A model generated the notes under the pieces. That model made no database searches, was not told the DNA's origin, and saw only the letters and a list, made by a program, of their open reading frames with translations. Positions 1-8,347 of a DNA stretch of 26,874 bases are shown here, piece after piece (position 1 is the first letter of the stretch; each line of letters begins with the position of its first letter). The position numbers were made by a program, and so were the translations under genes. Location: IMG/VR virus record IMGVR_UViG_3300030491_000222, positions 1 through 26,874 of that record. The stretch is one strand, 5' to 3'. This stretch comes from a virus.

Positions 1-434
1 TCAGCCAAACTTGCGCGCGCGCCGCTTGACGCGCGTCGGTCGTGGGGTGTTCAGCAATTGATCAAGGGCGCTCCGCTGGGCCTCCCACACTCGTTCTCGC
101 GTCACCTTGCGCAGCGTGCGCTCGGTGACGATGGGCTCCTGGCCATCGACGGACTCCAAGAACAGCACCTGCTCTTGGAGGTCCGGCGCCAGCCGGAGCA
201 GGCGGAGCAGCTGCGAGACGCGCGCACGGGTGAGGTCGAGCCGGCGGGCGACCTCGGCCTGGTCGCAGACTCGGCCCTCGGTGATCCGCGCCTGGAGCTG
301 ATGCGCGAGCGCCAACATGACCGCGACCCGCGCGGGGCGGCGGACCGGCTCCGGGGCGACGGGCTGCTCCGCGACGAACCCACAACCGTGGCCGACCTGG
401 ACCCGGTACAGGGGACTGGTGATGATCGTGGCCG

Positions 435-438
<4 letters not shown>
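1..438 (-). CDS. ParB/KorB-type helix-turn-helix DNA-binding protein
   Basis: A 145-residue protein with a helix-turn-helix at about residues 58-90 (DQAEVARRLDLTRARVSQLL followed by RLAPDLQEQVL), the pattern of the ParB/KorB HTH that follows a ParB nuclease-like domain. The N-terminal 50 residues carry no ParB catalytic signature, so this is an HTH-only protein. The C-terminus is basic (RVKRRARKFG), consistent with DNA binding. Its ATG overlaps the TGA of the upstream recombinase by 4 nt (ATGA), so the two are probably translationally coupled. Small ParB-like HTH proteins commonly follow recombinase plus DUF2924 genes in mobile elements; here it may regulate or assist the recombinase. The HTH is clear; the role is inferred. 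Confidence 0.8.
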
Positions 439-2035
<1,597 letters not shown>

Positions 2036-2039
<4 letters not shown>

Positions 2040-2605
2040 CGCGACACCTCAGCGTGCACCTCGGGCGCTGCCTCAGATTCGGACTCCGCCGCGCCCTGGT
2101 CACGGCCGAGGAAGAACACGTAGCCGTTCCAGCTCCGGCCGGTGATCTGCCGGGCGATCCCCGACAGGCTACGGTGCAACGAGCCCTCAAACTCGAAGCC
2201 GCGTTCGAGCACCTTGACCCGATGCACGATCCCCTCGTAGATGCGAGTGATTGTCGTGCCGACCGGCGGCACGCGCGGATCAGGAGCGCGGGGCGCGGCC
2301 GATGCGGGCGACGGATCCCGCTTGGGAAGAGGCTCTTGCCAGCGCGCCGGAGCCTCAGGCGCGAGTTGCGCGATGCGCTCCAGGGCTCGGGGCGACAGGC
2401 TACCGGTCTCGCGTTCCTGCATGCGCCATGCGAGATGGTTGATGAGATATTGCCTGTTCCGACTACGAGTCGGAGTTCCGAACAGCTCCCGATGTTTCGC
2501 CGCGAGCTCTGCCACCGTCATGGCCTCGAGCGCGGCGAGCTCGTGCTGCAGATGCGCCAACTCGGCCAGGTCGGCGCGTTGGGCGACAGCGTTATGATTC
2601 CCCAT
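2036..2605 (-). CDS. DUF2924 domain protein
   Basis: A 189-residue protein matching DUF2924: an N-terminal helix-rich part (ELAHLQHELAALEAMTVAEL, then HRELFGTPTRSRNRQYLINHLAWRMQE) and a C-terminal part (VPPVGTTITRIYEGIVHRVKVLERGFEFEG, then SLSGIARQITGRSWNGYVFF) resembling the small beta-rich DNA-associated modules beside recombinases. The start is fixed by AAGGAG eight bases before ATG at 2605; a longer frame upstream lacks this support. The TGA overlaps the recombinase ATG. DUF2924 genes are recurrent partners of serine recombinases in phage and integrative elements; the biochemical role is not established, and a directionality or accessory DNA-binding role is only a guess. Confidence 0.85.
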
Positions 2606-2640
2606 GTAATAAACTCCTTGTGGCAGCGGGTCTGTCCCGT

Positions 2641-2690
2641 CGCCCTGAGGTATAAGGGCGTCTTTGGGTAAACAAAGCAAGCGAGCTTTG
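2641..2690 (-). promoter_or_regulatory. Candidate promoter/operator of the recombinase cassette
   Basis: Just upstream of the DUF2924 start are two inverted repeats: CGCCCT-N8-AGGGCG (2641-2660) and CAAAGC-N6-GCTTTG (2673-2690). On the minus strand a TATACC hexamer lies in the loop of the first repeat, and a TTTGTT hexamer sits 16 bases upstream, an acceptable -10/-35 pair. A regulator binding the repeat would cover the -10. Seen: the repeats. Inferred: promoter function. Confidence 0.35.
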
Positions 2691-3620
2691 CGGGAACGTG
2701 GTTTTCGCTCAATGGGATCCATGGGAGTTCCTGATCTTCGAATTGCGCCGGCGTCGCCGGCTGGGTACGGGGGGTACGGGTGGCGCGGGTGGCGCGGGTG
2801 GTCCAGGCACGTGACCTTCCAGCAGCAGCGTGAGGATGCCGCTTGCGAGGATCGCGACGACCTCCTCACGCGCCGTGACTCCGGCGGTCTGCGAGCCGAT
2901 GACCTGAGATCCAGAATGAATATTGCTCGTATTCGAAGCCACGTTCGCCTCCAATGTCCTTCGGAGGCGTACTCGTGTTTCGGCGCTCGAGTGAGGCAGC
3001 CAATTCGGTGAAAATGACGGCGAGCTGCGTCGGCCTCGTTGGCCTGCAAGAGCGAGATTCTTGTCGGTCTGTGAAGGGCAGTCCGGCCCCGTCGAAATTT
3101 GACGGCCCCGTCGAAGTCTGTATCGGCGCGAGCTCCAAGGTTTCGTCACATAACCGGAGCAGATCAGCCGGGGCCCCTGCGCATCGATCGTGCTCGTTGC
3201 CTCTCCAGCGCGGCCTGCCACCAAACAACGCATCGCGTCAGCAGCTGCTGCCTGGCAAAGGCAGGCCAAGAAAAGAAAGGTAGGGCAGGCTCTTGCTTAG
3301 GTGAGTCTTACCTCACTATGTGTATCAGGTCTCGCGGTTGTCATGCGCCACCTTGAACAGCGGATCATCGAGAACGCACTGGGCCGGTTGATCGGCGCCC
3401 CGTGCCTCCAGTGGGCGGGGGCGTCCAGCCGCGACGTGGGTCTCGCTGCGGGGCGGCCCGAGGCTGGCTCGGGCGCGTGGTGTTCTCCGGCGTCGCTTTG
3501 CAAGCGCCGCCCCTTCCAGGGTTGTCGCTGCGCGCTGCGCGCGCATGAGGTCCTATCCATCCATCTTACGTCACCCCGATCGCCGCGACCGCGACCCGGG
3601 TGACCCGACAAGGCAGTAAC
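2691..3620. other. Gene-poor gap, no convincing CDS
   Basis: No frame has a ribosome-binding site plus family-like sequence. The best candidate is a minus-strand frame closing at 2709 (open to about 3269), whose last third reads like real protein (TAREEVVAILASGILTLLLEGH, then a proline-rich tail encoded by a GGTGGCGCG-type microrepeat at 2761-2805), but no plausible start was found, so it may be the remnant of a small gene ahead of DUF2924. A small hairpin GTGAG-N6-CTCAC lies at 3301-3316. I see nothing else here. Confidence 0.5.
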
Positions 3621-3704
3621 ATGAAAGGGATTCGGTTCGAGTGGGAGTATCGGGGCACCGGGCGCCTGACCTGGAAGTGCCAGGGGTGCCTGGGTCCACG
3701 ATGA
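3621..3704 (+). CDS. 27-residue leader ORF with a CxxC motif
   Basis: A short ORF begins at ATG 3621, seven bases after AAGGC, and ends in TGA overlapping the ATG of the next gene (ATGA at 3701). The peptide ends in WKCQGCLGPR, a single CxxC as in half a zinc ribbon. The exact stop/start overlap suggests translational coupling and argues for the downstream start at 3701. It could be a real small protein, a regulatory leader, or the vestige of a zinc-ribbon gene. Too short for composition tests by eye. Confidence 0.45.
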   Translation: MKGIRFEWEYRGTGRLTWKCQGCLGPR

Positions 3705-5032
3705 GCTACGACCTCACTGTCTTCTGGGACAAGCTGGAGGCGAACGCTCGATTCGGCGGGCCGCGCCGGTACCTCCGTGAGCTCCTCGGCGACCACCTGG
3801 AGCGCGCGCTGGAGCGCGCCGGTGTGGTCCTGCGGCAGCGGATCGCGACGGTCTATCCGTGCTCGCACTTGCCGGGCACGGGATGTCGACGCGTCCTGTG
3901 GCGCAACGCAGAGGGTGGTGGTGCCCGGGCCACGTGTGAGCGGCGGCCCGGCGCGTGTGCGACCGTCGAGATGATCGCGAGCGACCTCGAGATGCTCGCG
4001 GTCATGCCGGCGCTGCTCGCCACCGCAGTGGGCATCGCACTGCAGATCAGAGTCAACGTGGAGATGACGGAGATTCGGGAGGTGTATCGCGTCGGTTGGT
4101 TCGTTCCCGACGCCGGGGTCAAACACGCGGTCTACTTCCTGACACGGGGCAACGCGTACGACTACAGCGAGGCCATCGACGCACTGCGGTTCCGTGCCCA
4201 GGGCCAGACGCTCGCGATCTTCGTGCCGACCGACCGATTCATCTCCGAGAACCTTCGCAGTCACACCGCGGCGACCGGCGTCCCGCTCCTCTCGCTGGCC
4301 GACAGCGTGGGCCTCAGCGACGAACGTGGGTTCTACCCGCTTGTAGATCCGCTCCGGCTGTTCGCCGGCATCGGCCGCCCGTCGCACGGTAGCGGACCCG
4401 CCGGGACCGCCGCGACCGAGTACGTGGCCCGTGCGTTGGTCCGTGTGGCCGGCCGCGCGGCGGAATGGCGTGATCTCGATCTGTCGGCGTACCAACGCCT
4501 GGTACGAGACACCGCCTTCGACTTTGTCGCCGACGAGCTGCAGAAGACGGTGACCAAGCACGGGGGGATCGAGCGCGAGTCGAACATTTCGCGCTGGAAG
4601 TTCAGGTGGATCCGGAGCTGCCTCGAGAACGATCGGGGCCGCTACGACCCGGGCACCGGCGATAGCGACGGGGTCTCCGCGAAGCAGATGTTTCAGCGCG
4701 CACGCGGCACGTTCGACATCAAGAACCGCAAAGGCTGGAGCTTCTTTCAGACCGAACTCGTCGACAAGCATGCGATGTATCGCTTCGCGCCCCGCGCTTC
4801 GGTAACGTTCGCGTTCATCTTCGAGGCAAACACCAAGCCTGGTGTGCTGCCGGCGGAGTCCTGGGTTGACGATTCGCAGCCCTTCGTCGGCACCAGGGAC
4901 GATCGCTCGGACACCCTCGTCGACGGCAGACACGACTCTTCGCGCACTCCCCTCGACGGCAGACGCGACCACACGGACACGCTCGTGGACGCCAGGCGCG
5001 ACCGATCGCACACACCCGTCGATACGATGTGA
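3701..5032 (+). CDS. Unrecognised 443-residue protein with Cys-rich N-terminus and repeated tail
   Basis: I do not recognise the family. The start at 3701 is chosen because it overlaps the stop of the 27-codon ORF; a GTG at 3641 in frame would add 20 poorly protein-like residues. Residues 54-86 contain C54, H56, C62, C79 and C86, a possible metal site. A hydrophobic segment follows (about 100-115, MPALLATAVGIAL), then a mixed alpha/beta region (YRVGWFVPDAGVKHAVYFL, LAIFVPTDRFISENL) and a basic, Trp-containing part (NISRWKFRWIRSC). The last 43 residues are four imperfect 11-residue repeats. No signal peptide. Codon use is G/C-ending like the neighbours. It sits alone between gene-poor gaps, a typical position for accessory cargo. 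Confidence 0.75.
   Translation: MSYDLTVFWDKLEANARFGGPRRYLRELLGDHLERALERAGVVLRQRIATVYPCSHLPGTGCRRVLWRNAEGGGARATCERRPGACATVEMIASDLEMLAVMPALLATAVGIALQIRVNVEMTEIREVYRVGWFVPDAGVKHAVYFLTRGNAYDYSEAIDALRFRAQGQTLAIFVPTDRFISENLRSHTAATGVPLLSLADSVGLSDERGFYPLVDPLRLFAGIGRPSHGSGPAGTAATEYVARALVRVAGRAAEWRDLDLSAYQRLVRDTAFDFVADELQKTVTKHGGIERESNISRWKFRWIRSCLENDRGRYDPGTGDSDGVSAKQMFQRARGTFDIKNRKGWSFFQTELVDKHAMYRFAPRASVTFAFIFEANTKPGVLPAESWVDDSQPFVGTRDDRSDTLVDGRHDSSRTPLDGRRDHTDTLVDARRDRSHTPVDTM
4901..5029 (+). repeat. 33-bp in-frame tandem repeat, four units
   Basis: Units at 4901-4933, 4934-4966, 4967-4999 and 5000-5029 encode DRSDTLVDGRH, DSSRTPLDGRR, DHTDTLVDARR and DRSHTPVDTM. The units keep length and the pattern D-x-x-x-T-x-V/L-D while diverging in DNA, so the protein repeat seems maintained. 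It forms the charged C-terminal tail of the preceding protein. Confidence 0.8.
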
Positions 5033-5036
5033 GTCG

Positions 5037-5070
5037 CCCCGGCCGGCCCCGGCCGGCCCCGGCCGGCCCG
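5037..5070. repeat. Triple GGCCGGCCCC repeat after the CDS
   Basis: Three perfect 10-bp units (5041-5070), each with the palindrome GGCCGGCC, start nine bases after the stop codon. The array can fold into very stable hairpins and might stop transcription, but there is no T-tract. Confidence 0.6.
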
Positions 5071-5687
5071 CGGCAGTCGCGCATCGACGAGGGACTCCCC
5101 TGACGTGGGCGAGGCACCGCTCGGCGACGTGGCGGTCCCGCGGCTTGAGCGTCGTCGTCGGTGGTGGCGGTGGTGGCGGTGGCGCCGCGTGAGATCCGGT
5201 CGGCGCGATCGCCACGCGCTCTCTGCCGGCGGCTGCCGGCTGCCGGCGGCTTGTACGTGGCCCACCGTCGGCGCTTCGCACGCACCAGCCGTCGCTGGAG
5301 ATCGTGCGGCGTCCTGGATCCTCGCTGCGACCGCGCGCGATGCAGCGTCGCCGCGCGAGGCAACCGCGCGGCGCTACGACCAACGTGGGGAGCTCCGTCC
5401 CAACCATGGGGGTTATAAACCCCATGTCACAGGGGGTGGCCAACCCCAGCATGCTGACGATTGTGCACAAATGAGGTCTATAAACCCCGAATTATGGGGC
5501 CTATGAGCCCCAAAAAGGACCTGTTAACCAGCGACGAAAATAAATTTGGGGGGCTCCCAGCGCCCTCTCAGTGTACCTTATACACAGGAGCAGCGCTGGA
5601 GGACGGGGCTCCTATTACGAATTATTCAGATAGCCTATACGCGTACGAAGCGACGCTGGACTAGCGAGAACACCGCTCATTGTTCAA
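5071..5687. other. Non-coding stretch turning AT-rich before the phage operon
   Basis: No supported gene. The first 300 bases are GC-rich with a GGTGGC microrepeat (about 5159-5188). From about 5460 the DNA becomes clearly AT-richer than anything nearby. An open frame of 56 codons from an ATG at 5494 to 5664 lacks a ribosome-binding site and has unbiased codons, so I do not call it. The stretch looks like a control region for the rightward operon. Confidence 0.5.
5405..5511. promoter_or_regulatory. ACCCC/GGGG inverted-repeat cluster
   Basis: CATGGGG-N8-CCCCATG lies at 5405-5426 with TATAAACCCC inside; TATAAACCCC recurs at 5479-5488 followed by ATTATGGGG, and a third related piece, CTATGAGCCCC, ends at 5511. 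A perfect 10-bp palindrome TTGTGCACAA sits at 5461-5470. Repeated half-sites in an AT-rich upstream region suggest regulator binding; the protein is unknown. Confidence 0.45.
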
Positions 5688-5718
5688 GTCTGTAACGGCG
5701 TTACAGACCACGTTACAG
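5688..5718. promoter_or_regulatory. 21-bp palindromic operator plus third half-site
   Basis: GTCTGTAAC-GGC-GTTACAGAC is a perfect 9+3+9 inverted repeat at 5688-5708, and a further GTTACAG half-site is at 5712-5718. It lies 45 bases before the ATG of the Com-like gene, the first gene of the long rightward operon, which is the expected place for a repressor or activator site. No regulator in the window can be linked to it by sequence alone. Confidence 0.6.
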
Positions 5719-5753
5719 CCCAGGCGGAAGTAAGTCGTGCAGAGTGGGTTTGC

Positions 5754-6017
5754 ATGACCACGGCACAGACAAACAAGCTCTCGACCGCCATCGGCAAGCT
5801 CACCGGCGAGCGAGAATGGCGTTGCACCCGCTGCGGGAAGTTGCTCGGGCATCTCCTCGACGGACGACTGCACCTGCAGATCGCGCGCGGACGCGCGTAC
5901 CTGGTCGGCTTTCCGGCGACGACAGCCTGCACGGGCTGCCGCGCGATGAACGAGCTCGCCACCGCGAACGCGCTGGTCGAACAGCCCAAGCCCAAGGCGG
6001 CGATCACCGCACGTTGA
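5754..6017 (+). CDS. Com-like small zinc-finger protein
   Basis: An 87-residue protein with two CxxC pairs: WRCTRCGKLLGH and ACTGCRAMN, about 35 residues apart. This is the layout of the Mu Com family of phage zinc-finger proteins (Mu Com is a translational activator of mom), which start with a C-x-x-C-G/N-K-L-L element. Here it is more likely a small nucleic-acid-binding regulator; no mom-like gene is in the window. It is the first gene after the 21-bp palindrome. The ribosome-binding site is weak. The 3' end is imperfectly duplicated just downstream. Zinc finger: seen; Com relation: moderate. Confidence 0.7.
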   Translation: MTTAQTNKLSTAIGKLTGEREWRCTRCGKLLGHLLDGRLHLQIARGRAYLVGFPATTACTGCRAMNELATANALVEQPKPKAAITAR

Positions 6018-6076
6018 CCGAGCTCGCGAGCGTGCTGCTCGCGCAACCCAGGCAGGCGCTCACCGCGCGCTGACCG
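5952..6076 (+). repeat. Tandem duplication of the Com-like gene 3' end
   Basis: The stretch 5952-6020 encodes the C-terminus ELATANALVEQPKPKAAITAR plus TGACCG. The adjacent 6020-6076 encodes, in a shifted frame, ELASVLLAQPRQALTAR plus TGACCG. The two share GAGCTCGC at the start and TCACCGC-CG-TGACCG at the end. This looks like the leftover C-terminus of a second Com-like copy after deletion. Confidence 0.5.
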
Positions 6077-6098
6077 TCCGCACATTCCAACGATAGCC

Positions 6099-6117
6099 CA
6101 GGGCGCGCGACGCCCTG
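6099..6117. other. Perfect hairpin before the sigma-like gene
   Basis: CAGGGCG-CGCGA-CGCCCTG is a 7-bp perfect stem 42 bases before the TTG start at 6159. There is no T-tract, so it is not a standard terminator; it could be an mRNA structure or an operator. Confidence 0.4.
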
Positions 6118-6158
6118 CGATTGGCCCAGGCGTCCGCGCCGGGGCCCAAGGAGACCTC

Positions 6159-7679
6159 TTGCGCAAAATCTGGCAGGACACGCGCGCGTTCTTCGCGCGT
6201 TCGATCGCGACGTTCATGGCAGCACAGCAGTTTCAAGACGCCCGACGGACAATGGCAATCTTTGCCAGGTTCGAGAGTATCACCGCGCTCATTGCGTATC
6301 TGACGACGCGCGGAGGAGACCTCGACGAGAAAGATCAGATCTACGCGGCGCTCGTGCGGGCAGTGCAAGCGCGCGCGGCGTGGACCAAGCTCGCCCAGGC
6401 GCTGGTGTGGTGCGGGCTGTGGCCGGCGCTGGATCGGATCTGGCGGCACCGGTCGATCCACTTCAAGTCGGATCCAGGGGAGTTGATCAGCGGGATCTCC
6501 CTGGCGCTCACCGAGCGGATCGACCGCATGGACCTCTCACGCGTGCACCGCGTGATCGCTACGCTCGTGCGCGGCGTCGACCGGGACCTGATGGCCGGGT
6601 GTCGGCGCACGCGGATCGAAGTCGATCGCTGGGACCCGTTGGTCGAAGACGCGCTGGCCTCGCCCGAGCCGGGGCCGTACCGCGATTCGGATCTCGGGCT
6701 GCCGGCCGGGATGTCGTTCGAGGACGAGCTGGCCGCGCTTCGCGAGAAGCTGGAGCCGCACGGCGGCGGCGTTCACACCGAGCTCGTGTTGCGCGTCGCG
6801 GTGCTCGGCGAGTCGAATCGAGAAGTGGCCGACCGCCTCGGGCTCTTGCACGGGACCAGCCGAAAGGCGTTCCACCGGGCGATCTGCCGAATCCGTACGG
6901 GGCTCGCACTTTGTGTGCCTCACTCTCGCGCGCAGACACGAGTACGTCAGGTGGGGATACACGACGCCCCCAAGGAGCGTAGTCATGAGCGAGTTTGCGA
7001 ACGAGTCATCGAGCAGGACAGAGCCATCGAGCAGGACCGAGTCATCGAGCAGGACCGAGCCATCGAGCAGGACCGAGCCATCGAGCAGGAATCCCATCAA
7101 CTGGGACAAGCTCCTGTCCGACATGGAACGGCCGGAGCTGTACTGCCGCCAGCCGGGGCGGTTTCGCCGCTGGGAGATCGGCAGCGTCATCGATGCGGAG
7201 GGGGATTTCCGAGTCATGGACGGTGGTGTGGCGGCGGACAACACCCGGCTCTACGTGGTCTACCGGCGGGATCCGGACCTTCGCGAGGACCTGCAAACGG
7301 TGCTGAGCTTCCTCGGCGTCAACCCCCATCCCAGCGCCGATACGACGCGTGCCGAGGGTGGCGCGCCGCCGGCCAACTCGACACCGGAAGCCGCGGACGC
7401 GATCGGCGTGGCACTGGTGGATCCATCGCACGGGGCCGAGACGCGGGACCGCCCCGCGCCAACGACACCCCCGGCGGGCGAGCTCACCAGCGGTCTCGTC
7501 CGGGACACGCTGCGGTTGCCGGATCCGCTGGTCGATCAGCAGCTCGTACGGCTGCCTGGTCTGTTCGTTCGATGGGAGCTCGAGCCGCTGATCGAGCCCG
7601 GCGTCGAGTACCACATCGAGCCAGCCGGGCGGCTCCGGGAGGGCACCGACCTGTTCGCGGTATTCGAGAAGCGGGATAG
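6159..7679 (+). CDS. Sigma-factor-like HTH protein; frame runs far into the next gene
   Basis: The start is TTG at 6159, supported by AAGGAG six bases upstream. Residues 1-260 look like real protein: helical, with W/R-rich segments, and at about residues 205-240 a sigma-70 region-4-like HTH (LRVAVLGESNREVADRLGLL, then SRKAFHRAICRIRTGLA). A phage-encoded sigma-like regulator is the best reading, though regions 2 and 3 are not obvious. No stop occurs in frame until 7679, so the frame overlaps the next gene by 695 bases; after about 6930 the translation looks like an out-of-frame shadow (Gly/Arg/Ala-rich). The genuine C-terminus is therefore uncertain: a lost stop, a recent frameshift, a sequencing error or programmed frameshifting into the next frame are all possible. 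Confidence 0.6.
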   Translation: MRKIWQDTRAFFARSIATFMAAQQFQDARRTMAIFARFESITALIAYLTTRGGDLDEKDQIYAALVRAVQARAAWTKLAQALVWCGLWPALDRIWRHRSIHFKSDPGELISGISLALTERIDRMDLSRVHRVIATLVRGVDRDLMAGCRRTRIEVDRWDPLVEDALASPEPGPYRDSDLGLPAGMSFEDELAALREKLEPHGGGVHTELVLRVAVLGESNREVADRLGLLHGTSRKAFHRAICRIRTGLALCVPHSRAQTRVRQVGIHDAPKERSHERVCERVIEQDRAIEQDRVIEQDRAIEQDRAIEQESHQLGQAPVRHGTAGAVLPPAGAVSPLGDRQRHRCGGGFPSHGRWCGGGQHPALRGLPAGSGPSRGPANGAELPRRQPPSQRRYDACRGWRAAGQLDTGSRGRDRRGTGGSIARGRDAGPPRANDTPGGRAHQRSRPGHAAVAGSAGRSAARTAAWSVRSMGARAADRARRRVPHRASRAAPGGHRPVRGIREAG

Positions 7680-7722
7680 CGCGCAGACAGGCTCTTCCGA
7701 CATGCAACGACCCGAACGCTAG
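6985..7722 (+). CDS. Unrecognised protein with hexapeptide repeats and a duplicated domain
   Basis: Start ATG 6985 follows AAGGAG by seven bases. The 245-residue product begins with about 4.5 SSRTEP hexapeptides (residues 9-35), a low-complexity Ser/Arg/Glu arm. Two copies of a roughly 43-residue module follow: residues about 54-96 (C-R-Q-PGRFRRWEIGSVID, then NTRLYVVYRRD) and about 193-236 (V-R-L-PGLFVRWELEPLIE, then GTDLFAVFEKRD). A Pro/Ala-rich linker separates them. I do not know the family. It overlaps the sigma-like frame in another frame and precedes the replication genes. Confidence 0.75.
   Translation: MSEFANESSSRTEPSSRTESSSRTEPSSRTEPSSRNPINWDKLLSDMERPELYCRQPGRFRRWEIGSVIDAEGDFRVMDGGVAADNTRLYVVYRRDPDLREDLQTVLSFLGVNPHPSADTTRAEGGAPPANSTPEAADAIGVALVDPSHGAETRDRPAPTTPPAGELTSGLVRDTLRLPDPLVDQQLVRLPGLFVRWELEPLIEPGVEYHIEPAGRLREGTDLFAVFEKRDSAQTGSSDMQRPER
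7003..7092 (+). repeat. 18-bp tandem repeat, five units
   Basis: Five units of GAGCCATCGAGCAGGACC or close variants (starts 7003, 7021, 7039, 7057, 7075). In the ATG-6985 frame they encode SSRTEP; in the overlapping sigma-like frame they encode IEQDRA. Both frames stay open through the repeat because the unit is a multiple of three. Confidence 0.9.
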
Positions 7723-7846
7723 ACCACTCGCTTACATCAGATTCCTAGATCTACTCGGAGGACGTCATACGGACACCTCCGCAGCGCTGCATCGCCACGC
7801 GGCTGAGAGCGCAAGGCCCCAACTCGACCCAAAGGATGAAGTAGCT

Positions 7847-8344
7847 ATGACGAAGAACGATAGAGCGAACACGAACACGAACGGCGCAACGACCCAGCGC
7901 ATCGAACGCGACGAGGCCGCGGTGCAGACGACGGTGGCGCACGAAGACGAGGAGGTGGTGTGGAAGGCGATGGACGACCTGGTCCAGCGTTACGAGCGCG
8001 AAGACGCGGAGGCGGCGGCCGCAACGCGTCGCGCACGGGCAGCGGTCGCCGCCGAGCCCGCGAAGCTGTTCCGGGAGATCGTCCTCAGCGTGGCGCGGAT
8101 CCTTGTCGCCTATCGCGTCGACGAACACGTCGTGCGTCACCTCTCCCGGAGCCTGGCTCGCCTGTACAAGCGGCGCGTCGCTCGCCTGCAGGGTGCGCAC
8201 GAGACCCTTCGTGTTCACGAGGCGCACGAGGCGATGGGAGAGATCGAAGCCGAGGAGATCGTCCCCGTCCCCCGGCCGGCGCACGTCGGGAGCCCATCGT
8301 CGTATCCCAGCGCGGAAGACCTGGCGGTCGGGCTGGAGCGGTAG
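7847..8344 (+). CDS. Unrecognised 165-residue charged helical protein
   Basis: Starts at ATG 7847, with AAGGATG about 12 bases upstream. The first 25 residues are Asn/Thr-rich (NDRANTNTNGATTQRIERDE). The centre is highly charged and predicted helical (DDLVQRYEREDAEAAAATRR, then LFREIVLSVARILVAYRVDEHVVRHLSRSLARLYKRRV), consistent with a coiled coil or four-helix protein. The C-terminus is acidic then Pro/Ser-rich. No family is recognised. It sits three bases before the Sak4-like gene, so it is probably translated with the recombination genes. Codon use matches the neighbours. Confidence 0.75.
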   Translation: MTKNDRANTNTNGATTQRIERDEAAVQTTVAHEDEEVVWKAMDDLVQRYEREDAEAAAATRRARAAVAAEPAKLFREIVLSVARILVAYRVDEHVVRHLSRSLARLYKRRVARLQGAHETLRVHEAHEAMGEIEAEEIVPVPRPAHVGSPSSYPSAEDLAVGLER

Positions 8345-8347
8345 GTC

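Noticed and set aside
3566-5470. 634-codon minus-strand frame
   Set aside because: No ribosome-binding site or recognisable family; it lies opposite the 443-residue gene and runs through non-coding repeats.
5494-5664. 56-codon frame in the AT-rich upstream region
   Set aside because: No ribosome-binding site, unbiased codons and overlap with inverted repeats; a control region is more likely.
7160-7679. Dual coding of the last third of the sigma-like frame as a real protein
   Set aside because: The translation is Gly/Arg/Ala-rich shadow sequence with no domain, whereas the other frame has a duplicated domain and a good start.
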